Source: Amoebidium appalachense
Lineage: Eukaryota > Ichthyosporea
NCBI GenBank assembly: GCA_963693365.1
Contig: CAVNZM010000006.1
Location: 1,860,001 to 1,924,000, forward strand
Direction of reading: 5' to 3'
Length of the DNA: 64,000 bases
The notes below the pieces were generated by a model. It did no database searches and had not been told where the DNA came from. It saw only the letters and a program-made list of their open reading frames with translations. The position numbers were made by a program, and so were the translations under genes. Shown here in pieces: positions 36,181-48,975 of the stretch; the stretch's first letter is position 1, and each line of letters opens with the position of its first letter.

Positions 36181-37885
36181 ATGTGCTGCCCATGCCCGCG
36201 AATGGGTCTTCAGCCCACCTATACAACCCCCTCCACCACCTGCCATGTAAGGAGCCTCTACCCTTTCCTCTCCGTGCCGTCCCCTATCCCTCCCTCCCTC
36301 CCCCTCCTCCAACTTTCTCATCCACCTTCTCATCCTCCAAAAAAAGAAAGAGAGAGAGCAAGTGAGAGAGGTACACGACGAGAAGGTGTGCGTAGGTGTG
36401 CGTGCGTGTATGTGTGTGCGCGCGCCCCCACACGTCTCTCACTCTCCTCCCCCTCCCTTTCTCCCCTCCTCTCCCCCTCCCTCCCTACCTCCCTCCCTCC
36501 CTGATGCTCCCTCCCCCTCCCCCCTAACTTCCCCTCCGTCCCTCCCCTCCCCCCACTCTCCCTCCCTCCCCTCCCCTCCCCCCACACCTCTCTCCCCCCC
36601 CCCCCCCCCCCCTCCCTCCCCCCTAACTTCCCCTCCGTCCCTCCCCTCCCCCCTCTCCCTCCTTCCCCTCCCTCCCCCCACACCTCTCTCTCTCCCCCCC
36701 CCCCCCCCCCCCCCCGTCCTCTCTCTAAGTGTGTATGTGCATGTGGCGTGGATATGCTGGAACATGTGGCTGTAACTGTGGTCGTGTGTATGCCCACACG
36801 CGCTTGTGCACGGGTATGTGTCAAAAACTGAGGAACAAGGAAGGTATCCGGTAACTTCCAACGCCTCGACCACACGCACACACACACGCACACACCTCTT
36901 CCTTCGTTACAGGCGGTGTGTATTTGTTCTCCTGTTGTGCCGTGCCCTCACTCTCACCATCACCGGTCAGGTCAACCACCTGTAGTTGGTAACTGGCTCA
37001 GTTTTGTTTACCAGTGTTCATGCCCTAAGCTTGTATGGCTGTGTGGGTGGGGCGCTTGTGTCTGATGGCAATGCTGGGTTCTGTGTGCCCATGTACCGTA
37101 TGCAACTGTATGTGTGTTTGTGGAGTGTGCCCATACAAAGGTGTATGTGTGTGTGCATTTTGTGAGTGTCTGTGTGTGCAGTCAACAAAAAAAACAGCAG
37201 AAACCTTCAACACCTATTAACTCCAGGTGCTTCAGTTAGCAGCCGTGGTACAGGCACTATGCTTTTGAGGGTCTAAGATTAGTACAACGCCACCACCACA
37301 AGCCAAACCCCCCTCCCCCCCCCCCCCCCCCCTTCCCCCCTCCTCGCTCTTTCTCCCCCTCGTAGACATACATCCACACACCTCCGCCTTTGTTACAAGC
37401 GGTATGTACATTGCCTCCTGTTTTGCCGTGACCTCACTCTCATCATCACTGATCACCTGCGTGTAAAACCTGGCTCAGTAAATGCACAGACATGTTTTTG
37501 GAGAAGTCACTATCTGGTGCGACTCATGAAACAGCCCTCTATTTGCCGTAGAGAAAACAAGGTCATTTAGTTTCATGACGTCTCGTTCTGACAGGCTCGT
37601 CAAAGTTACTGAGTTTTTCACTTAGGCAATAGATGCTGAAAATCAAGGCGGCGCAGTCAGCACCTATTCCGGTGACGGGTTAGAGAAAGGCAAATGCCTT
37701 TTTGCAGATCAGACCACGGCAGTTGGGTTGTGTACACCACTACAGCCGTAGGAAGAGGAAAAAGGGGGTTGAAAAGAAGGAGCAGGTAAGGATGGGAAAG
37801 CCGTAGGTGGTGGTGGTGATGGATGGGGGAGGGGAGGGGGGAGGGGGGGGGGAGGGGGGAGGGGGGAGGGAAGATGGGAGGAGGA

Positions 37886-37916
<31 letters not shown>

Positions 37917-38418
37917 AGGTTGGAAGGACTGGAAGCGACGAACAGAACCAGGAAAGGTTGTCAAAAACGGCCAAGGGTTAAAATGCAGGAACGAAAAGAA
38001 AAGGGCCGAGTGGGGAGACAAGAGTGGGGAGACAAAGGGGACACAAGAACTGTCGAGCGTGCTGCTGCGCTGGTGTGTGCATCCTCGGTGGGTAGGGAGG
38101 GGACCATGTATAGTGGTATAAAAATGTAACGTGATTAAATAATCACAGCTGTCTACAAAAGTGCTGCTGCTTGTTTAAGGGGGTGGAAGTGCGGTACCAG
38201 TGGGTGGAGAAGGAGAGGGAGTGGGAGGAAGAGGAGCTCGGAGAAAGGAGGGAGGGGGGGGGGGGGAGGGGAGGGGGGGAGGGGGGAGGGGAAGGGGGAG
38301 GGGGGAGGGGGGAGGATTTGGGGGGGGGGAGAGGGGAGGGGGGGGAGGGCTGCGCATAGTAGAAGACCCATACCAGGAAAAAGCGGGGCTTAGCCTTTCT
38401 TCTTCCACCCTGCTCCAT
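32330..38418 (-). CDS. Predicted nuclear protein with SUMO-interaction-like exons and sumoylation sites
   Basis: Proposed exons: 38418-38374 (MEQGGRRKAKPRFFL), 37456-37382, 36979-36896, 35911-35840, 35035-34892 and 33601-32330. All are phase 0 and GT-AG, about 563 aa. Small exons give VISDDESEVT, VVDLTGDGESEGT and VVDPIEEAKEE: hydrophobic triplets followed by acidic residues, the form of SUMO-interaction motifs. The last exon has IKHE, VKTE and IKNE, which fit the psi-K-x-E sumoylation consensus. It then has a folded-looking part (SYPRLATYLKGMREGLP..., FPVGGVHMEIIPGDIVIRWC) and a basic tail (AAKKAKKQKKGG) likely to be a nuclear signal. No SP-RING or other named domain was recognised. The last-exon frame is strong. 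The chain of small exons rests on matching phases, splice sites and conservation with the decayed copy at 21.6-23.9 kb. The first exon is the weakest. Confidence 0.55.
34344..34472 (-). pseudogene. Extra copy of the ENTESDPGSD exon with lost donor
   Basis: Close repeat of exon 35035-34892 (DENTESDPGSEADLKPAPTV in this copy). Its acceptor side is conserved but the donor GAG|GTGTGT has become GAG|GATTGT, so it would read on to a stop at about 34269. It is either an unused duplicate or an alternative last exon. Confidence 0.55.
35225..35370. repeat. Interrupted G-rich tract
   Basis: Purine block of G runs broken by single A bases, in an intron of the SIM-type gene. Confidence 0.85.
36440..36716. 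repeat. C/T-rich tandem duplication
   Basis: A unit of roughly 100 bases containing CCCCCCTAACTTCCCCTCCG and ending in CCCCACACCTCTCTC occurs twice in a row (about 36505-36600 and 36610-36700). Intronic to the SIM-type gene. Confidence 0.7.
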
Positions 38419-39202
38419 TTTGCACGAACTACCAAAAACCAGACAAAGGTTTATAGCTAGCACAACACAAAAATGGACTTCTGGACAGCTTCTGCAGCTG
38501 CAGCTGCGCACAGCGTGTGCTCGTGATTGCGCTGGTTCGCGCGATTCGAACAGGGATCGAAATTCCCTAAAAGAGTTTGGGAATTCCCCAAACCGTTTTC
38601 TGGAATCCCAAAGAACCTGCGAGGACAATGGTTGGTTTTTTTTTTTGTTTTGTTTTTTGGGGGGGGGGGGGGGGGGAAGGACGGACCCCGGAGCGGGGAG
38701 GGAGGAGAGGGGTGGGTGAGTGGGGGTGGGGGCGGGGGGAGGGGGGGGGGGGGGGGGGGGGGGAGGATAGGGAAGAGGGGGACTCGTGTAGTGGGCTTTT
38801 TTCAAAGTTTAAGCTTTAAGCACCTGTGGGCGGGGCTGGGCCGGCCGGCGCGGGACCGCGTCCCCTAAATTCTAAATTAAATTGGGGGGTGCGGCATGCC
38901 AGGAGCTACTACTAGAGAGAAGGGGGGGTATGATTGGAGGGGGGGGTGTTCAGCTAACCTTATATGGATAAAGCAAAGTTACAAGGATTCAAGCCATTGG
39001 TTGGGCAAGACCCCTTTTGCCGAATATGGATAACAGATCATACACTGCTGTAGGCGGCGGTCAGGAATTGGCGCGCTCTTTACTGGTCACAACCAGTCCG
39101 GGAAGGCCATGAGCAGCATTGCCGAGCACACTGGAATACGGGAATGTTTGCGGTAACGTAGTCGCACTAGGGGGGCAGGGGGCCAGGCCCCAAGTGTTTA
39201 AA
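38419..39202. other. Divergent intergenic region before the transposase-like gene
   Basis: It contains a poly(T)-poly(G) junction (38637-38677), G-rich tracts to 38764 and a GC-rich GGGCCGGCCGGCGCGGG stretch near 38840. The starts of the SIM-type gene (left) and the transposase-like gene (right) face away from each other, so both promoters should lie here. Confidence 0.6.
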
Positions 39203-40593
39203 ATGAAGCCAGGCTGCCCTAAGGGCACAACACAGCGCCCTGGGCATAAAACAGGCGGAGCTAGGGAGGGAGCTGGGCGCAAAAAAAAAGATGCTGCATT
39301 TGTTCAGCCTTTAGCGAACTTTGCAGGTTTTGGGACGGCAAACAAAGCTGTTTTGCAGGAACTAAACGTAAACGTACAACCCGAACAGCCCCCTCTATCT
39401 AAGGCCGCCGACATAAGGGCCCGTGTAGTTGAGGCAGGTAGCGTCCATTCGTTACCAAGAGAAATGGATCGGGCCCCTGCTCCACACCCACCAGACATAC
39501 AGGTGCAACCCGACGAGGAACCTTTGCTAAATGCAGCAGCAGATGCGTACCGGGTAGACGAGGATGAAGGGGAGGAAGAGGGAGAAGATAATACGGACGG
39601 GGATGACGGTGGAGAGGAGTTTTCTGACGCGGCGGGCGAAACAATCAAGTCGCACCTGCACACAGTGAAAGAGAGTCTCAAAGATGAGAAGACGCCTGTG
39701 GGGTGGCATCTTCCACCTCCCATTATAGGCTTTAAATTTGGGGGCGATCCAGCGCCTTTCTACAAACCCAGATGTTTTGCCTGGCTTCCGGAAAGGTTGT
39801 CTCCCGGTTTCATGGTGCCGTGCCCCTTCGATGATCACTACGTGGACCCCCACAACCACCCCAACCCACACCGTACTTCTCGCAATGGGTTCATGAGCAA
39901 CCCCGTAGGACGGCGTGTTATCGACTTTGACAGCTGCTACTACATTATCACGGCCCGGTACTTTTGTGACACATGCAAAAAAAACTTTGCCGGCACAAAC
40001 CCCCAGACAATTAAACGCCTTCCACTCTTCATGCGTGATCAGTTTCCGGCCTACCTTAGCCACCGCAGTGGGCTCGACCTAAAGGTGGTAACATTGTTGC
40101 GTGCACTGGCAGACAAAGGTGTGGGCCCAAACGCCTTTGCCACCCTCCTCTCGGAGCTCCACAAGCAGCGATACGACGAGCAGCGGCTCCTGTATTACTC
40201 GAGGGCGCTGCATTGGACCAAGTATGAACTCAAAAAGCGTAACGATTTCCGCCCCCACGACCAGCGCCTGACAGAACTTCCCCCAGAGGAGCAGGCGGCT
40301 AAGTTCTCGGCGTTTGGTGACAAAAATGGTTACGCTGGACATGTGCCTTCAGGCAAGTGTGCACTGCATTTTGGGTGTGTAAATGGTCCCCATTGTTTTG
40401 TATGCACGTGCTTGGGCATTTTTTGGGTTGGCTTGGTAGGGTTTTGTTTTATTATTTTTTATTTTTTTTTTAGGGGGGGGGGGGGACTTGGAAATGGGTT
40501 TTGGAAGTGTGGTCAATAAGTTTCTATTATGGTGGTGGTGGATGTGTGGTGGTGGATGTGCGCCTGTGAGTGTGCGTGTACTTGTGGGTCCGT

Positions 40594-40624
<31 letters not shown>

Positions 40625-40716
40625 GGGGGGGGGGAGGGGGGAGGGGGGACATGGTGATGGATTAGGTGGTGGTGGTGGCAATCAGTCATGGTGGTGGTGG
40701 TGGTGGTGGTGGTGGT

Positions 40717-40754
<38 letters not shown>

Positions 40755-40903
40755 GGGCAGAGGGATCATCAGAGGGGTGAAAGCATAACGGTCCATGTAC
40801 CAGTGAGTGTGCTTGGGAAATCGTGGAGAACTGTTATGCCTGAAATTAGATGGTGGGTGTGCGCATGTGTGTCTGTGTGTGTTGGGGGAAAGGAGGTGGA
40901 GAG

Positions 40904-40941
<38 letters not shown>

Positions 40942-41860
40942 GGGCACATGGTGGTAGACTGGATCTTGGTGGCGGTACTTAATGGTTATTATAGTAGTGG
41001 CAGGAGGGTGTGGGGGGAAGGGCAAACGGACGTGCAGGGGACAAACTGCAGATGGGGCACAAAGGGGAAAGAAGGTGAAAGTTGGTGCAATGACTTGGAG
41101 GGTTTGCGCGCGCCGGGAGGCGGGGGGAGGGGGGGGGGGGGGGGGGGGAGGGGGGGGGGGGGGCAAACGGCCGGAGATGGGTGTGTAGCGTTTTTGAGAT
41201 GGGAAAAGCCATACAGACTTACGAAAATACAGAGAGGTGAGATGAACACGAGGGACTAGAGGGAATGGGGGGGATGGTCCTGATGGGAGGGTGGTGGAGT
41301 TCTAACAGTACTTGGGGTTCAGGCAAATACCTGAGTGCCGTGTATACTGAGTTCAGCGACCGCACGGCAAAGTACCAGAGCCTGGACACGCAGCTCAAGC
41401 CCGTAAACAACGTGCTCAAGGCCGACCACACCTTCCAAATTGGGAAGCTCACCGGCATCAATGGGGAGCCTCTGTACCGAGGCCTATGGACTTGTGTAAA
41501 CGAGCTTGGCGGTGTGTGGTCCCTCCTCTTCTCCCCCCTCCCCCCACTCTCCCCCAGGCCCCCTCTCCCCCCCCCCCCCCCCCCCCACACACCCCCACCC
41601 CCCCCCCCCCCCCACACACACACACACACACGCCCCCCTCCCCCCCCCCTCCCCCCCCTCCCCCTCTAGGGCCTTTAAATCTCTTAGGCTCCACATTTAA
41701 TGAGGTGGCACACTGTGAGTAGAGGTTTGTAGTATGTGGGTTTTGGGGACAATTCTTGCCCTGTCGAGCAAAAACTAGGAAGCTCCAGATATGTGTGTAT
41801 GTGTTTTTGCTGGGTAGAGATTGGGGTGGGCTGGGGTGGAGCTTTCTTTTGGCGGGGAAT

Positions 41861-41912
<52 letters not shown>

Positions 41913-43533
41913 AGCTTCTGCCAAGCAGAATGGGAGTAGGGGCCAGTGATTGCAAGGGATGCAGGGGGGGGGGGGGGGGGGGGGGGAGAGACACCACCGT
42001 CGGGGTTGAAGGTAGAGAGGGCAAGAGGCCCGGGGTGGGGTGGGGGGGGGGGGGGGGGACAGTAGGTGCCATATGGAGGGCTGTCCCATGGTTTGGGGGG
42101 AGGGGGAGTGGGGAAGGATCGTGGGCACATGGGTTTGGGGGGAAGGCAGAGAGGGGGAAAGGATTGTGATCACAAGGGTTTAGGGGGAGGAAGGGGGAAG
42201 GATTGTAGGTACATGGGTTTAGGGGGAGGGGGGGGGGAAGATTTTGGGGGAAAGGGAGGCCTGGGGAAAGTATGTGGGCACATGGGTTTGGGGGGAAGGA
42301 GGGGGAAGGGTTTTGGGGGAGAGGGAGGGGAAAGTATGTGGGCACATGGGTTTGGGGGGAGGGAGGGGGAAAGGATTGTGTGGGCACTGAAGTCTCGTGA
42401 AGGGCCATGTGGTAAGGGAAGCTAGAACATGCATGGCCGCTCGGAGATGCCCTCTCACACAGTGCGGCACCCCAGAGATCCGGGCGCAGGTATTTACACG
42501 GGACTGCAGCCACCAGGAGATTGAGCCCGTGATCCAGCGCATCTCTGCCACCACGGCGGCGCTCAACAGCAAGGGCCCGGCCTTCTTCTACACAGATCGG
42601 TGCTGCCAAGACCGGGCGTTTGTTGAGCGCATGTTTCCAACCCTAGCCCGGCCAAAATGCCCCGTCCGTCTGAACGAGGCTGCGCTGGTAAGCGTGACGG
42701 ACGGTCTGCCTGGGCTGGAGCTGCCGGCCAACTACCCTAAGCCGGTGTACACCGACTGCCAGGGGGCGGTGGTGGCTACAGCGGCCATTCGTGCCGACCT
42801 GGAGGGGCAGCAGCACCGCGTGGTGGGGCTGGACTGCGAGTGGGTCTATCGGGTGGGCCAGGCGCGGTCCAAGGTTTGCACGCTGCAGATTGCCACCGCA
42901 CGGGCCGTGTACATCTTCCACTTGGCACGCATGGGCCCCAACCACAGCCCGCCCGCGCGGCTGGTGGACGAGCTGATTGCGCTGCTTAGGGACCCCAGCA
43001 TCATCAAGGTGGGCAAGCAGATCGGCACGGACTCGGCCCACCTCAACAAGGACTACGGCACCCCTGTGGCCAGCTATCTGGAGCTGGGCCGGTTCTGCTA
43101 TGCCCGTGCAGCTATCACCTCTGCGGCCCGGGGCTTGGCCGACATCACTGCCCAGGTCATAGGCAAGAAGCTGCCCAAGCCGGCACTTGTTCGATGCTCC
43201 AACTGGCACGAGCCGCTATCAGAGGTGCAGGCCACCTACGCTGCCCTTGATGCATATGCGTCCCTGCAGGTCTACTCGGCCGTGGTCGATAGGCCAAACC
43301 TGTCAGGTGTGTATCCCACCTGCTTTTTGCCCCAGTGCTTATGTGCTTATGCCAGATATAGAAAGATTGTGGGCCCCCCAGAGGAGAGGGGGAGGGGGGA
43401 GGGGGGGGGGAGGGGGGGGGGGGGGGGGGGGGGGGGGGTGGCTGACCACATGGGCCAGTGTTCCAGTTGTGTTATGCTGGGTGTCGGGTGGCTATCAAAG
43501 GAGGGGGTGATTGGTGGTGGTGGTGGTGGTGGT

Positions 43534-43566
<33 letters not shown>

Positions 43567-44616
43567 CTATAGCACTGTTAACACGTGCAAGTGCCACACA
43601 AGCTGGGCACTGGGAGAGGGGGGGGGGGGGGGGAGGGAGAAGGGGGGGGGGGGGGGGGGAAGGGGGTTGCTAAGGAATATGCATTTGATTTTTGTGGAGC
43701 GAAGAGAAAAACGTTGGTGCTGTGGCTTTTTGGCTGAGTTTTTTGCTTCCCTCTATGACATGCAGCGCGGCTTCATGCAAAGGCACTCGGTGAAGGGGTT
43801 GAGATTGTGCCCCGGCGGGGCCCACATGCTGCAGCAGCCACCGGGGTGGTGCTGGCTGTGCAGCCGGAGCGCTGGGGGGGCATGAAGGTGGGCAAGAAGC
43901 ATGCAGTGGTGCGGGTGGATCAGGTGCTGTCGCCGGCCATGCAGGTGCCCTTTGGCCCCGACAAGGGCAAGACCCTGGGAGAGCTGGGCCCGCCGCCCTT
44001 TGAGCTGATGGTGCACCTGCAGTGGCTACGGCCCATTCAGCCCCCACCGGACCCAGGTGCCGAGGTGCCGGTGGTCCCTGACCCAGCCCCTCCCCCTGCC
44101 AGTCCTCCCCCTGCCGAGCAGCAGCAACCCCTTGCCGGCCCACAGGCACCCCCCCAGGACCCCCAGGCAGCCCCGGGGGGCCTTGAGGCAGCCCCAGGGG
44201 GACCCGAGGCAGCTCCCAGAGAGGGCATGTTGGGCCAGGCACCGCCTGGGGAGGTGGTGTGGCAGACTGTGCTGAATGACGCCTTCCACTCCATTGCAAA
44301 CACGGCGGACGGCACGTACAAGTCACACCCCCGCAGGGCTGAGTACGCACGCGCACTCAGCGAGGCAATATTTGTGTGGAATGAAGAGGATTACGGACAT
44401 GTGAAGGTGCCCTCTCTCCCCCCCCCCCCCCCCCCCAAAATAAAAAATAAAAAATAAAAATAAAAAAAACGGCAACAACAACATGCGTGACTGACGCGCA
44501 CACACACATACACTCGTTAGCACACACTCACCATTCCACCCACAACCATGCACACCTTCGACAAAACTTCTGAGGGAAGAGAGAGAGCCTGAGCCTCAGA
44601 GAGAGGGGGGGGGGGA

Positions 44617-44660
<44 letters not shown>

Positions 44661-45249
44661 GGGGGGGAGGAGAGTGGGGGTTATTCATATGCCTAGAGAG
44701 AAATAATGTAGGGTTGTGGGGGGAAATAGCCACATGCATTTTTTACTTGTGTTGGGGGAGAAGATGGGGGGGGTGGAGGGGAGGGGTCCTACAATAACGG
44801 CAGGTATCAAAGTCTACCAAACCCAAATTGCAGTGTGCGTAGTAAATTAATATTGGCATCCTGCCTCACAGGGGGTGCTGGAGCAGAAGGGCATCGACAT
44901 TGAAACCGAGCTCAAGGGCGGCGACCTGAGCTACTTCATGGAGCGCATCCGGCGGGTTATTCCCGACCCATACACGCTGGTCTCGCGGCTGGTGGAGTTC
45001 AAAAACACCTACAAGGATGTGCCGCCCGGACCGGATGGCAAGCCTCTGTTCAAGAAGGATGGCTTTGAAAGACTCGAGGCAACATCCCCCCCCCCCCCCC
45101 CCTCCCCCCCTGCAGGCGCCCAACAACTCCACCACCACAGAAAAGATTCTTCGCTTATTTGTCATCCTTGGTTCATCTGCACACATACGCACACCCTAGC
45201 CTCCCCCCCCCCCCCCCCCCCCCCTCCCCCCCCCAAACATACACACACA

Positions 45250-45311
<62 letters not shown>

Positions 45312-45389
45312 CCCGCACGGCCCTTGCTGCCTAGCCAGTTGTTTTTTGCCTTTCCCTGCTCGTTTTTTTCCTTAGCAACCCCATCCCCC

Positions 45390-45442
<53 letters not shown>

Positions 45443-47091
45443 CCACCACCACCACCCACCCATCTCTCTGATGTTTGCTTGTGCCCCCACAGTCGCTGCT
45501 CGAACACGCCCAAAATGGCTGTCTGTCGGACCCCCCCGGCCTGCCCCTCTACTACGAGACCACTGCCGACGCAGATGGGCTCATGCGCTACCGCTGCATC
45601 CGGGGCACCAACGAGGTGGAGGGGGCAGTGCACAACCCCCTGGCCACCCACTTTGGGGCCACACGCATGTCGCTGCGCCTGCTGGACGCCACCATGTCCA
45701 ATAGGCGCCACCGCCACAACCTGCGTGCACACTACCGCAACCGCCTGGGCCAGGCATCGGGGCCCCCCCACTACAGCCCCTGGATTGTTGACGACATGGA
45801 GGCACTGGCGCTGATGCTGTACGGCCATCACCTCGACCCCCAGTGGGTACCCGTAGGCTGCTACAAGCTACCGGAGGAGTACTTCAACTTTGCCCCGCTC
45901 TCCTGTGTGGCCAATGCCCCGGCGCAGGAGCCAGTTGCGGTGCCCGCACCCCCACCTCCGTCTGATAACATCGAGCCTGCAGCCAATGGCGTGATGGGCG
46001 GGCCAGAGGACTGTGAGGTCGAGGAGGGTGACGGTGCTGCCATGGGGGGGGGCAACCAGGTGGCGCGTGGTGCACCACAGCCGGACCCTGCACTGAGGGG
46101 CGACTACAAGTTCCTGGCGCAGAAGCAACATGTGGCCATCCCCTTCCTTCCGGTGCTTACCCCTCAGGAGCGCAAGCTATTCAGCACGCAGCTCCTGGGC
46201 ACCTACAAGGCACATGCAAAGCCCAACGGCCAGCTGTTCGAGGCTTTGGCCCAAGACTTCAACAAGGCTGCCTCTGTGGCTGGGGGAATCTACATGAAGG
46301 ATGCGGCCTACATCAAGAAGCATTTCGACAAGTGGAAGACCTGGCAGACGGCACATGCACAGCGCTCCACACACGAGGGCCTGGCAGATCACCGCAAGCG
46401 TATGCGCGAGGAGAGGGCAGACGCTGTGCCAGCAACCATACGGCCTGCCCCCTTGCCACCCCTCCCTGTTCCAGACGGTGTCGATGCAGGGGCGCAGCGT
46501 GAGCGGCCCTTGCCCATGCTAGTGGGCAAAAAGCATCGCAACATTGGCCCTGAGGGGCCCCTGCAGATGGATTTGCCGGTGCCCCCTCCTATGCAGCCAC
46601 CCCAGAGAGCCCCCAAGACCTGCAAGACGTGTGGCCGCCAGGGCAAGGGCTGCCCCGGCTCCAATCGGGCCAAGAGCTGCCCACGTTGGGTTGCAGCCAA
46701 TCAGGATGCCATGCCACCAGCACCCGCGCTTGACATGCAGCAGGGCCATGTGCCGCACATGCCCCCTGCACCCCATCCAGGCCCGCACCACCCACATGGC
46801 TGGCCCCCACCGTGGGGCATCATGCCGCCTCAGCCCGGCCCTGCCTTCCCCATGCCTGGGCTACTGCCGCAGCACGGTCCCCATCCTTACTTGGGCCATG
46901 TGGGCCAGCCCTCGGCTGGTGGGCAGTTCCCACCCCCTTCTCGTGCATCTGCTGTGCTGGGCCTGGCGTTGCCACCTGCTGGAGAGACGCAGCTGCAATG
47001 GCACGATCGAAAGCAAAGTAATCGTGGCCGCAAGTCTGCAGGCAGCCAATCAGGATCTCAGAGTAGTCAGAGTAGCCAAACTAGTGTCTAA
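39203..47091 (+). CDS. DUF6729-type protein: DDE transposase-like core with internal 3'-5' exonuclease and C-terminal zinc knuckle
   Basis: Exons 39203-40352, 41323-41511, 42476-43306, 43766-44406, 44872-45078 and 45493-47091 give 1,538 aa with every phase matching. Introns 1 and 5 use GC donors (CAG|GCAAGT, GAG|GCAACA). The order is: an AT-hook-like basic start (KPGCPKGTTQRPGHKTGG), an acidic linker, a DUF6729-like zinc region (YFCDTCKKNF), then LKADHTF (Asp418) and FFYTD (Asp487). A WRN-type exonuclease follows (D566-x-E568 in GLDCEW; YAALDAY with Y701 and D705). After it come SDPPGLPLYY and RGTNEVEG (Glu1047/1049), a Pro-rich tail and CKTCGRQGKGCPG. Asp, Asp and Glu placed this way resemble MULE-like transposase cores. 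That reading is inference; the exonuclease is clear. No terminal inverted repeats were seen, so it may be host-adopted. Exon 6 is GC-rich and well preserved. AATAAA-like signals follow near 47436. Confidence 0.75.
40590..40935. repeat. GGT repeats and long G runs in intron 1
   Basis: (GGT)n/(GGTGGT) stretches (40683-40717) and G runs (40608-40634, 40718-40753 and 40902-40940) in the first intron of the transposase-like gene. Confidence 0.85.
41870..42395 (+). repeat. G runs and a minisatellite in intron 2 of the transposase-like gene
   Basis: G runs at 41862-41910 and 41967-41986 are followed by an irregular minisatellite (about 42115-42390) whose unit contains GTGGGCACATGGGTTTGGGG, with about six degenerate copies differing in purine filler. 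Confidence 0.7.
45185..45445. repeat. C run, (GA)n and C-(CA)n arrays in intron 5
   Basis: A C-rich tract (45201-45235), (GA)n of about 28 units (45253-45308) and a C run leading into (CA)n (45385-45441), within the intron before the last exon of the transposase-like gene. Confidence 0.9.
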
Positions 47092-47177
47092 TATTGGAAT
47101 GTACACCAATGTAACGGATCTCATATGTGTTGTAGTGCTTCAAGTTATACCTGTTCTTCGTACAGTCATGTTAGGGG

Positions 47178-47209
<32 letters not shown>

Positions 47210-47536
47210 GCTAGCTTTCATTCCGAAGTTTACTGTAAAGAATTAAAATTTAGAATCTGAGTAATAGTACAGAGCCTTTGCACTTTTCTCTGTTTGTTAG
47301 GAATTCTTTGTGATCGAGAGTATGGTGTGTTAGACTATTGGTGTTAATGTGTCCTGGAAGGTGTATAATGTCTGCTGGCCGTAGTCAGTATCTATTTTTA
47401 GGTATATAGTATATTTTTAAATGTTGGCCGCTGGCCAATAAATAGCAAATAATAAACACACGATAAAGTCAACAGCGTGCCAAAAAACTAATCCCCAGCG
47501 AGCGCACCCAGTGATGTGTGTGTGTGTGTGTGTGTC

Positions 47537-47598
<62 letters not shown>

Positions 47599-48927
47599 CG
47601 CGCGCGTGCGTGCGTGTGTGTGTGTGTGTGTGTGTGTGCGTGCGTGCGTGCGTGTGTGCGTGTGTGCGTGTGTGCGTGTGTGCGTGTGTGTGTGTGAGTG
47701 TGTGTGTGTGTGTGTGTATGTGTGGTGTGGTGTGTGCGCGGCTTGTACATATGTACGTGTTCATGTGCACCTGTGTCGGACCTACGAAGTACATGAAAGT
47801 AAATTTTGACAGCATCGATCTGCCGGTGTGTATGTGTATGTGTGCCAGTGCAGCAGGTGTGCCTTGTAACTGATAGCTTCGCATTTTACGTGTGTGTATA
47901 TATAGTAGTACGCATAGACACTTGCTGATCATTCGGATCGACATTAATATTTAATCTGTCGGTCCTCGGTTTTTTGAGTGAATGATGATCAAGTGTAAGA
48001 GCATTCACTTGGCAAGTATTAATGTTGCAGAGGCTAGCTGCAGCTGCAAGCGTCGGATGCACACTGACAATTGTCTTTTCAGCGAGTCTAACCTGCAGGC
48101 AGCAGCTGCACACATATAGGGTTGTTATCTTGCGGCACATGCACGGTGATCATTTCAGAGTAATAGAGTTCAGAGCAATGAAAATAATGAAAATAACTAA
48201 ACTTTGTGACTACTTTAAAGTTGCTGAGATCATACGTGGTGCAAGCTGCACTATGAACACATGTATAGTGCTAGTAATTAATACATTTTTGTTGCCTTCT
48301 GCAGGGTTATCGTAGCTACGTCACGGCCTGCACTCAGGGGGGGGGGGGGAGGGGGGGGAGAGGGGGGATGATTCGAAGGGGGTATAAATAAGAACATGCA
48401 CCTAAAGGTCTTTCCCGTGGATCCTCCCCCCCTCCCCCCCCACCTCTCCCCCTCCCCCGGGGCCCCATACTATGATATCTAGGCCCAATATTATATGCCC
48501 CTTCCCCCCCCCCCCCCCCCCCCCCCTCCTCTCCGGATCCCCGGACCCCACTTCCCTACCCGGAGGCTCAAGAGCTCCCCCTTCCCCTCTCCCCCCCCTC
48601 CCCCCCCCCCCCCAAGGCTTACGGGGGCCCTTCTTCATCGAGGGGGAGGGGGTGGGGGTGGGGGGGGTGGGGGGAGGGGGTGGGGGGGAGGGAAGTGGAA
48701 GGGCGGGGGGTGGATGCATGTCAGCCTAGGTGAATTCAATTGTTTAACTCCAGTGTGCAGGACTGGTCTGAAGGCTTAAGAAAACAACGAGGAAATGGGG
48801 TCCAGTGGAGGTGGTGGTGGTGTTCTGTGTGTGTGTGTACACGTGCACGTATGTGTGTGGTTTTTTTAAGGGGTGAGTGGTGGTGGTGGTGGTGGTGGTG
48901 GTCACCGTGGTGGTGGTGTGTGTGTCT

Positions 48928-48975
<48 letters not shown>

